From positions 1-57,603 of the forward strand of contig CAKZHP010000116.1 in the NCBI GenBank assembly GCA_936924635.1: a stretch of DNA of 57,603 bases. Direction: 5' to 3'. The DNA is from an uncultured Propionibacteriaceae bacterium. GTDB lineage: Bacteria > Actinomycetota > Actinomycetes > Propionibacteriales > Propionibacteriaceae. Below the pieces are notes generated by a model. That model was not told where the DNA came from. It saw only the letters and a list, made by a program, of their open reading frames with translations, and ran no database searches. Made by a program: the position numbers and the translations under genes. Shown piece after piece: positions 51,059-57,603 of this stretch (position 1 is the first letter of the stretch; each line of letters begins with the position of its first letter).

Positions 51059-51138
51059 GACCTGCATCCTCTGGCTCCTGGCAACACCACGCGCCACATC
51101 TGGCACGTGATGCGCCCCACGACCAGAGGATGCAGGTC
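51059..51138. repeat. 80-bp element bounded by perfect 16-bp inverted repeats
   Basis: GACCTGCATCCTCTGG at 51059-51074 is the exact reverse complement of 51123-51138. The 48-bp interior can fold further (GCGC...CAT / GTG...GCGC). It sits in the 239-bp divergent space between the histidine phosphatase and the sugar dehydrogenase. A second hairpin CGTGGT/ACCACG lies near 51196-51217. It could be a MITE-like element or a structured RNA. Confidence 0.7.
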
Positions 51139-51253
51139 CCACGGCCGACCGCCCGCCGACGTCCCTCCGCACAGGCGGGCCCCTCTGCGCACGTCGTGGT
51201 TGCCGCGCGACCACGGCACGGCCCGGCACAGGTGGGCGTGACAGAGTCAGTCC

Positions 51254-52423
51254 ATGGAATCTCCCCTTGCCCGACGCCATCTTCTGATGCTCGCCGGCCT
51301 CGCCGGCGGCGGGCTGGTCGCCGGGTGCTCGTCGTCGACGACCTCCGCACGGACCCCCTCGCCCAGCGTGCCCGCCCCCTCGTCTGGCACGTCGGTCTCC
51401 CCCGCGCCGACCTCGCTGGCGCCCAGCAGCCCGGCCACCCCACCGGCCGGCCCGCCCAACCCACAGGTGGCCGGGACCATCGCCTCAGGGCTGGAGGTGC
51501 CCTGGGGGCTGACGTTCCTCCCCGGTGGCGACGCGCTGGTCTCGGAGCGGAACTCCGGCCGGATCCTCCGCATCACCCCGGCGGGCGGTGTCACGCCGCT
51601 GGGCACGGTGCCGGGCGTCCAGGCGCCGACGGGGAGCGGCGAGGGCGGCCTGCTCGGCCTCGTTCTGGACGGGCGCGACCCGTCCGTCCTGTACGCGTAC
51701 CTGTCGACCGCTGACGACAACCGGGTGGTCCGGATCAGCGTCGCCGGCGGTCGCCTCGGCGCTTCCGAGCCGGTGCTGACCGGCATCCCCCGCGCCACCT
51801 TCCACAACGGCGGCCGGCTGCTCATGACCCCCGACCAGACCCTGCTGGTGACGACCGGCGACGCGGGTGTCGGCTCGCGCGCGCAGAACAAGGCATCGCT
51901 GGCCGGCAAGATCCTCCGGATCACCACTGACGGCCAGCCCGCGCCGGGCAACCCGTTCGGCACCCACGTGTGGAGCTACGGGCACCGCAACGCGCAGGGG
52001 CTCGCGTACGACGCCGAGGGTCGCCTGTGGTCGAGCGAGTTCGGCGAGAAGGCGTCCGACGAGCTGAACCTCATCACACCGGGCGGCAACTACGGCTGGC
52101 CGGCGGTCGAGGGTGCGTCGAACGACCCCGCGTACGTCGCACCCGCAGTCACCTGGTCACCCACGTCGACGTCGTCGCCCTCGGGGCTGGCGATCACGCG
52201 CGGTCATGCGTACGTGGCGGCGCTCATGGGCCGCTGCCTGTTCCAGATCCCTCTCCAGGGGGCGACCGCCGGGCAGCCGACGGCGCTCTTCGCCGGTGAG
52301 CACGGGCGGCTGCGTACGGTCGCCGCGGCTCCCGACGGCAGCCTCTGGGTGACCACGAGCAACCGTGACGGCCGGGTCTCCCCCGGGCCGGACGACGACA
52401 AGATCCTCCGCGTCACGCTCTGA
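51254..52423 (+). CDS. PQQ-dependent-type glucose/sorbosone dehydrogenase lipoprotein
   Basis: A 389-residue exported protein. The N-terminus MESPLARRHLLMLAGLAGGG has twin arginines and leads to lipobox LVAGC, then a Ser/Pro/Thr-rich linker to about residue 70. The six-bladed propeller of the GSDH/YliI family follows: LEVPWGLTFLPGG, EGGLLGLVL, HNGGRLLM, GHRNAQGLAYD, EFGEKASDELNLITPGGNYGWP and a final DDDKILRV. Family members oxidise aldose sugars with PQQ in the periplasm or cell wall; whether this host makes PQQ is not visible. No clear ribosome site precedes ATG 51254. Confidence 0.87.
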   Translation: MESPLARRHLLMLAGLAGGGLVAGCSSSTTSARTPSPSVPAPSSGTSVSPAPTSLAPSSPATPPAGPPNPQVAGTIASGLEVPWGLTFLPGGDALVSERNSGRILRITPAGGVTPLGTVPGVQAPTGSGEGGLLGLVLDGRDPSVLYAYLSTADDNRVVRISVAGGRLGASEPVLTGIPRATFHNGGRLLMTPDQTLLVTTGDAGVGSRAQNKASLAGKILRITTDGQPAPGNPFGTHVWSYGHRNAQGLAYDAEGRLWSSEFGEKASDELNLITPGGNYGWPAVEGASNDPAYVAPAVTWSPTSTSSPSGLAITRGHAYVAALMGRCLFQIPLQGATAGQPTALFAGEHGRLRTVAAAPDGSLWVTTSNRDGRVSPGPDDDKILRVTL

Positions 52424-52486
52424 CGGTTCGGCGCCGGGCCAGCGCTGATAGCGTCATCCGTACGTCTCGCGAAGGAGCTCAGAATC

Positions 52487-53479
52487 GTGTCCTCAACCCC
52501 TGTCAAGGTCGCCGTCACGGGTGCGGCCGGCCAGATCTGCTACTCGCTGCTGTTCCGCATCGCCAGCGGCGCCCTGCTCGGCCCGGACCAGCCGGTGGAG
52601 CTGCGGCTGCTCGAGATCACCCCGGCCCTGAAGGCGCTCGAGGGCGTCGTCATGGAGCTCGATGACTGCGCCTTCCCGCTGCTGTCCAAGATCGAGATCG
52701 GCGACGACGCCAACACGATCTTCGAGGGCGCCAACGCGGCGATGCTGGTGGGCGCGCGGCCGCGTACAGCCGGCATGGAGCGCGGCGACCTGCTCAGCGC
52801 CAACGGCGCGATCTTCACCGCGCAGGGCAAGGCCCTCAACGACCACGCGGCTGACGACGTACGGGTCCTGGTGACCGGCAACCCGGCCAACACCAACGCC
52901 CTGATCGCGATGAGCAACGCGCCCGACATCCCCAAGGATCGCTTCAACGCCCTCACCCGCCTCGACCACAACCGGGCCACGGCGCAGCTCGCCGCCAAGC
53001 TGGGCGTGCCGGTGACCTCGATCAGCGACATCACGATCTGGGGCAACCACAGCGCCACCCAGTACCCCGACCTGTTCAACGCCAAGGTCGACGGCAAGAA
53101 CGCGGCCGAGGCCGTGAACGACCAGCAGTGGCTGGAGAGCACCTTCATCCCGACCGTCGCCAAGCGCGGCGCGGCCATCATCGAGGCCCGTGGCTCGTCG
53201 TCGGCGGCGTCGGCGGCCAACGCCACCGTCGAGCACATGCACGACTGGCTGCTGGGCACCACCGACGACTCCTGGGTCTCGATGGCGGTGCCGTCGGACG
53301 GCTCGTACGGGGTGCCTGAGGGCATCATCTCCTCGTTCCCTTGCCGTACGACCAAGGGCGGCGACTACGAGATCGTCCAGGGCCTGGAGATCAACGACTT
53401 CTCCCGCGGCAAGATCGACGCCTCCGTCGCCGAGCTGCAGGACGAGAAGAACGCAGTGACGGAGCTCGGCCTGATCTGA
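52487..53479 (+). CDS. mdh: Malate dehydrogenase
   Basis: A 330-residue NAD enzyme of the TCA cycle, malate to oxaloacetate. TGAAGQICYSLLFRIASG is the dinucleotide-binding start, LVGARPRTAGMERGDLL carries the substrate-binding arginines, TRLDHNRA the next Asp/Arg pair and WGNHSATQYPD the catalytic histidine. The sequence belongs to the cytosolic-type MDH group of actinobacteria. AAGGAG at 52472-52477 supports GTG 52487. A perfect 14-bp terminator follows. It faces the folD-DUF3017 run. Confidence 0.95.
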   Translation: MSSTPVKVAVTGAAGQICYSLLFRIASGALLGPDQPVELRLLEITPALKALEGVVMELDDCAFPLLSKIEIGDDANTIFEGANAAMLVGARPRTAGMERGDLLSANGAIFTAQGKALNDHAADDVRVLVTGNPANTNALIAMSNAPDIPKDRFNALTRLDHNRATAQLAAKLGVPVTSISDITIWGNHSATQYPDLFNAKVDGKNAAEAVNDQQWLESTFIPTVAKRGAAIIEARGSSSAASAANATVEHMHDWLLGTTDDSWVSMAVPSDGSYGVPEGIISSFPCRTTKGGDYEIVQGLEINDFSRGKIDASVAELQDEKNAVTELGLI

Positions 53480-53493
53480 GGCCAGGTTCGACG

Positions 53494-53526
53494 CGACAGC
53501 CCGCCGGTGATGCCGGCGGGCTGTCG
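53494..53526 (+). terminator. Strong terminator after mdh
   Basis: A perfect 14-bp stem CGACAGCCCGCCGG/CCGGCGGGCTGTCG with a 5-nt loop, 15 bp past the mdh stop. It probably serves the convergent DUF3017 transcript too, whose stop is 42 bp away. Confidence 0.9.
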
Positions 53527-53567
53527 TCGTCTCTGCCTCGTGGCGTCCGGGCGGGGCGTACGGAGCG

Positions 53568-53894
53568 CTACCTGTCGATCGTCGGCCGCAGTGCGGGCAC
53601 CCAGAACGCGAGGACCAAGATCCCGGCGCCCACCGTCAGCATCAGCAGCACGTCGGCCCAGCGAGACCGGACCACCAGCAGGCCGGCACGGTCGCGCAGC
53701 ACCCCGCGCAGCAGCGCGCCGACCACGAGCGCGCCGCCCATCACCGCGCTGCCGCGGCGCCAGTGACCGGGCGGGAGGGCCGTGTACACGGCGCCAGCCA
53801 GGAACAGCGCCACCGTGAGAAACCACGCCCACTGCCGCCGCGCCATGGCGACGACCCCTGGCCGTTCCTCCAGCGGCACGCCCCCCGTGGACAT
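53568..53894 (-). CDS. DUF3017 small membrane protein
   Basis: A 108-residue protein with three hydrophobic helices (WAWFLTVALFLAGAVYTAL, RGSAVMGGALVVGALLRGVL, ADVLLMLTVGAGILVLAFW). RAGLLVVRSRWADVLLML is the conserved DUF3017 block. Its ATG directly abuts the folD stop with no base between, the arrangement found across actinobacteria where this gene sits between folD and mdh. Function is unknown; conservation beside folD suggests a link to one-carbon metabolism or simply stable gene order. Confidence 0.88.
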   Translation of the reverse strand: MSTGGVPLEERPGVVAMARRQWAWFLTVALFLAGAVYTALPPGHWRRGSAVMGGALVVGALLRGVLRDRAGLLVVRSRWADVLLMLTVGAGILVLAFWVPALRPTIDR

Positions 53895-54743
53895 TCAAGC
53901 CCCCGCTTCGGCCCGCTCGACGACGTTGGTGAGCAGCATGGCGCGCGTCATCGGCCCGACCCCGCCGGGCACGGGAGCGATGTACGACGCCACCTCGCGC
54001 ACCGACTCGTGCAGGTCGCCGGCGAGACCGGCCTCGGTGCGGCTGATGCCCACGTCCACGGCCACCGCGCCCGGCTTCAGCATGTCGCCGGTGATGAGCC
54101 CCGGCGAGCCGGCGGCGCCGATCACGATGTCGGCCTGGCGCACCAGCGACGGCAGGTCGCGGGTGCCGGTGTGGCACAGGGTGACGGTCGCGTTCTCCGT
54201 ACGCCGCGTGAGCAGCAGCCCGATCGGCCGGCCCACCGTGGTGCCGCGGCCCACGACGACCACGTGCGCACCGGCCAGCGGCACGTCGTAGCGCCGCAGC
54301 AGCTCCACCACGCCGCGCGGCGTGCAGGGCAGCGGCGCCGGGATGCCGAGCACCAGCTTGCCCAGGCTGACCGGGTGCAGGCCGTCGGCGTCCTTGTCGG
54401 GGTCGATCAGGCCCAGCGCCCAGGTGTCGTCGAGGTGCTTCGGCAGCGGCAGCTGCACGATATAGCCGGTGCACCGCGGGTCGTTGTTGAGGTGCCCGAT
54501 GGCCTCCTCCACCTGGGCGGCGGACGCGTCGGCGGGCAGGTCCACCCGGATCGACTCGATGCCCACCTGGGCGCAGTCGCGGTGCTTGCCCGCCACGTAC
54601 GAGTGGCTGGCCGGGTCGTCACCCACCAGCACGGTGCCGAGACCGCACGTGACGCCCTGCGCGGCGAGCGCGGCGACGCGACGCTTGAGGTCGGCGCGGA
54701 TCTCCTTGGCGACGGCCTTGCCGTCGAGCAGCTGAGCAGGCAT
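53895..54743 (-). CDS. folD: Methylenetetrahydrofolate dehydrogenase / cyclohydrolase
   Basis: A 282-residue bifunctional enzyme interconverting 5,10-methylene-, 5,10-methenyl- and 10-formyl-tetrahydrofolate with NADP. SYVAGKHRDCAQVGI holds the catalytic lysine, YIVQLPLPKH and DADGLHP the folate site, PCTPRGVVELLRRY and VVGRGTTVGRPIGLLL the NADP site. AGGAG precedes ATG 54743, 7 bp from the purH stop; a longer in-frame reading into purH is rejected. It feeds 10-formyl-THF to PurH and PurN encoded just upstream. Confidence 0.95.
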   Translation of the reverse strand: MPAQLLDGKAVAKEIRADLKRRVAALAAQGVTCGLGTVLVGDDPASHSYVAGKHRDCAQVGIESIRVDLPADASAAQVEEAIGHLNNDPRCTGYIVQLPLPKHLDDTWALGLIDPDKDADGLHPVSLGKLVLGIPAPLPCTPRGVVELLRRYDVPLAGAHVVVVGRGTTVGRPIGLLLTRRTENATVTLCHTGTRDLPSLVRQADIVIGAAGSPGLITGDMLKPGAVAVDVGISRTEAGLAGDLHESVREVASYIAPVPGGVGPMTRAMLLTNVVERAEAGA

Positions 54744-54750
54744 GACGCTC

Positions 54751-56294
<1,544 letters not shown>

Positions 56295-56298
<4 letters not shown>

Positions 56299-56885
56299 GA
56301 CTGCCTCTCTTCGGCAAGGTGGCGGAGCGTGTCGACGAGCAGCTGCCGCTCGACGACCTTGATGCGTTCGTGGAGGGAGTCCTCGGTGTCGTCCGGCAGC
56401 ACGCGTACGGGCTCCTGGGCGAGGATGCGGCCGGTGTCGACCCCCTCGTCGACGACGAAGACCGTGCAGCCGGTGACCTTGACGCCGTGCGCGAGCGCGT
56501 CGCGCACGCCGTGCGCGCCGGGGAACGACGGCAGCAGAGCTGGATGGGTGTTGATCATCCGGCCGGCGAACCGGGCCAGGAAGGCCGGCCCCACCAACCG
56601 CATGAACCCCGCGGAGACCACGAGATCCGGCTGGTACCCGGCGACCTTCTCGGCCAGCCCGGCGTCCCACTGCCCACGGTCGGCCCCGGCACGCAGAGGG
56701 TGCACGAAGGTCGGCACCCCGGCCGTACGCGCCCGCTCCAGCCCGTACGCGGAGCGCCGGTCGGAACCCACGGCGACGACCTCGACAGGCAGGGAGTCGC
56801 CGACCACGGCATCGAGCACCGACTGCAGCAGGGTGCCCGAGCCCGACAGGAGGATCACCACCCGCAGGGCCGAGGTCTGCTTCAC
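56295..56885 (-). CDS. purN: Phosphoribosylglycinamide formyltransferase
   Basis: A 196-residue enzyme that transfers a formyl group from 10-formyl-THF to GAR in purine synthesis. LLSGSGTLLQSVLDA binds phosphate, and NTHPALLPSFPGAHGV (Asn, His) with FVVDEGVDTGRIL (Asp) forms the active site. The GTG start at 56885 follows a TAGGGT box (56892-56897) by 6 nt, so purN-purH can begin with a leaderless transcript in the short gap after the membrane protein gene. It precedes purH with a 4-nt overlap. Confidence 0.95.
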
Positions 56886-56889
56886 GCGG

Positions 56890-57603
56890 CTACCCTACCG
56901 GCGCCGTCGCCTCGCCCTCGTCGCCGGGAGCAGGTCGCGACAGCGTACGGGTGACGTCTTCCTCACCATCGCCCGGGTCGTCGTGACCACGCCCCCGCGC
57001 CCATGCCCACAGCCCCATGACAAGGCCGGTCACCACACCGGAGATGCCCAGCAGCGAGCACGACAGCACGAACAGCTCGGGCATCCGCGGCCCCAGGGCG
57101 GTCATCCGAGCCACGCCGAGGGCACCTCGCGAGACCGACACCAGGGCGGTGAGGGCCACCCCGGTGACCACTCCGGCGAGGCCGCCGACCAGGGCGGTCT
57201 CATCCATGCGGGCCCGTCGGCGGGGAGCGACGGCCACGACGGCCGAGACGGCTCCCGAGGCAGCCCCGCCCGCCAGCCAGAGCAGCAGCACCCACCGGCC
57301 TGCGCTCGGTTCGGGGACCGCACCCAGCACCGGGATCCCCGGCAACAGGCCCAGCTGGGTCGCTGCCGGCGAGACCAGGGAGGCGTCGCCCAGCGCGATC
57401 CCCGACCCGGTCACCCAGGCGACGGACCACAGGAGCAGGTTCGGCAGGTACGCGAGCTGGCCGATCATCAGCACGACGGCCCCCACCGGGTCGGGCCCCA
57501 GCGCCGCGGTCAGAGCCGCGATCCGGCCACGCCCCTGGACGAGGGCCGTGGTCAGCGCCACGGCCGCGGCGACCAGGGCGGTGAGCACGCCTGCGGCGAC
57601 GGC
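56890..57603 (-). CDS. DUF6350-type multi-pass membrane protein, 5' end outside window
   Basis: The last ~235 residues of a membrane protein with at least six hydrophobic segments (LVAAAVALTTALVQG, AVVLMIGQLAYLPNLLLWSVAWVTG, WVLLLWLAGGAASGAVSAVVAV, LFVLSCSLLGISGVVTGLVMGLWAW) and a charged tail. The YLPNLLLWSVAWVTGSGIALG segment is typical of the DUF6350 (PerM-like) proteins that precede purN in actinobacteria. The frame is open to the window edge, so the start is missing. Role is not established; a cell-division link has been proposed for a mycobacterial relative. It ends 4 nt before the purN start. Confidence 0.75.
   Translation of the reverse strand, partial: AVAAGVLTALVAAAVALTTALVQGRGRIAALTAALGPDPVGAVVLMIGQLAYLPNLLLWSVAWVTGSGIALGDASLVSPAATQLGLLPGIPVLGAVPEPSAGRWVLLLWLAGGAASGAVSAVVAVAPRRRARMDETALVGGLAGVVTGVALTALVSVSRGALGVARMTALGPRMPELFVLSCSLLGISGVVTGLVMGLWAWARGRGHDDPGDGEEDVTRTLSRPAPGDEGEATAPVG

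Noticed and set aside
51015..51464. N-terminal extension of the histidine phosphatase frame
   Set aside because: It crosses the 16-bp inverted repeat and the start of the sugar dehydrogenase; GTG 51014 has a -10 box at the right distance and gives the canonical RHG N-terminus.

Overview
This is a GC-rich, densely coded chromosomal window from an actinobacterium. It carries a mycothiol-type formaldehyde dehydrogenase, a folD-DUF3017 pair beside purH-purN and a DUF6350-type membrane protein, a eukaryotic-type NADP isocitrate dehydrogenase, and many GTG or leaderless starts with a TANNNT -10 box 6-8 nt upstream. The overall character resembles Propionibacteriales, but the genus cannot be fixed from sequence alone. 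No tRNA, rRNA, CRISPR array, transposase or prophage gene was seen.

Layout. 1-4.2 kb: end of an NAD(P)HX dehydratase, a YbdK-type ligase coupled to an M20 amidohydrolase, and a zinc alcohol dehydrogenase. 4.2-6.0 kb: a small decayed zone with an intergenic repeat, a frame-disrupted gene, a 2H phosphoesterase and a frameshifted, truncated nitronate monooxygenase. 6.1-12 kb (minus): formaldehyde detoxification pair, a large ATPase-TPR-BTAD regulator and a CorA-like transporter. 12-15.5 kb (minus): a CUT1-type ABC importer without its own ATPase. 15.6-22.9 kb: stand-alone ATP DNA ligase, LpdA-type flavoprotein, membrane protein plus a 46-codon gene, phosphohexomutase, small kinase, CPBP protease, lipoprotein. 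22.9-27 kb (minus): CDF transporter coupled to a one-lobe solute-binding lipoprotein, VanZ, metG. 27-35 kb: PadR/MFS and MarR/MFS cassettes with recognisable operators, a CapA lipoprotein coupled to a PVS-repeat membrane protein, an SRPBCC protein and an ACS-family MFS transporter. 35-42 kb: phosphotransferase, CNNM/CorC protein, UDP-glucose dehydrogenase, LppX-like lipoprotein, icd. 42-50 kb: small kinase, FUSC-type exporter, folC facing purU, DUF485-ActP acetate uptake, a DAACS symporter. 50-57.6 kb: histidine phosphatase, glucose/sorbosone dehydrogenase lipoprotein, mdh, and the minus-strand run DUF6350-purN-purH-folD-DUF3017.

Themes. One-carbon metabolism recurs: folC, purU, folD, purH and purN are all here, and the formaldehyde pair supplies formate. 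Central carbon genes icd, mdh and acetate/dicarboxylate uptake are also present. Most remaining genes are transporters with simple local regulators.

Most interesting signals: (1) an intergenic element in three copies with a conserved loop and covarying stem, sitting at gene 3' ends; (2) a CDF transporter translationally coupled to a solute-binding protein that appears to lack its second lobe; (3) an 18-bp perfect palindrome beside an SOS-box-like site between convergent genes; (4) a 16-bp perfect inverted repeat bounding 80 bp near 51.1 kb; (5) divergent folC and purU whose -10 boxes overlap almost completely.
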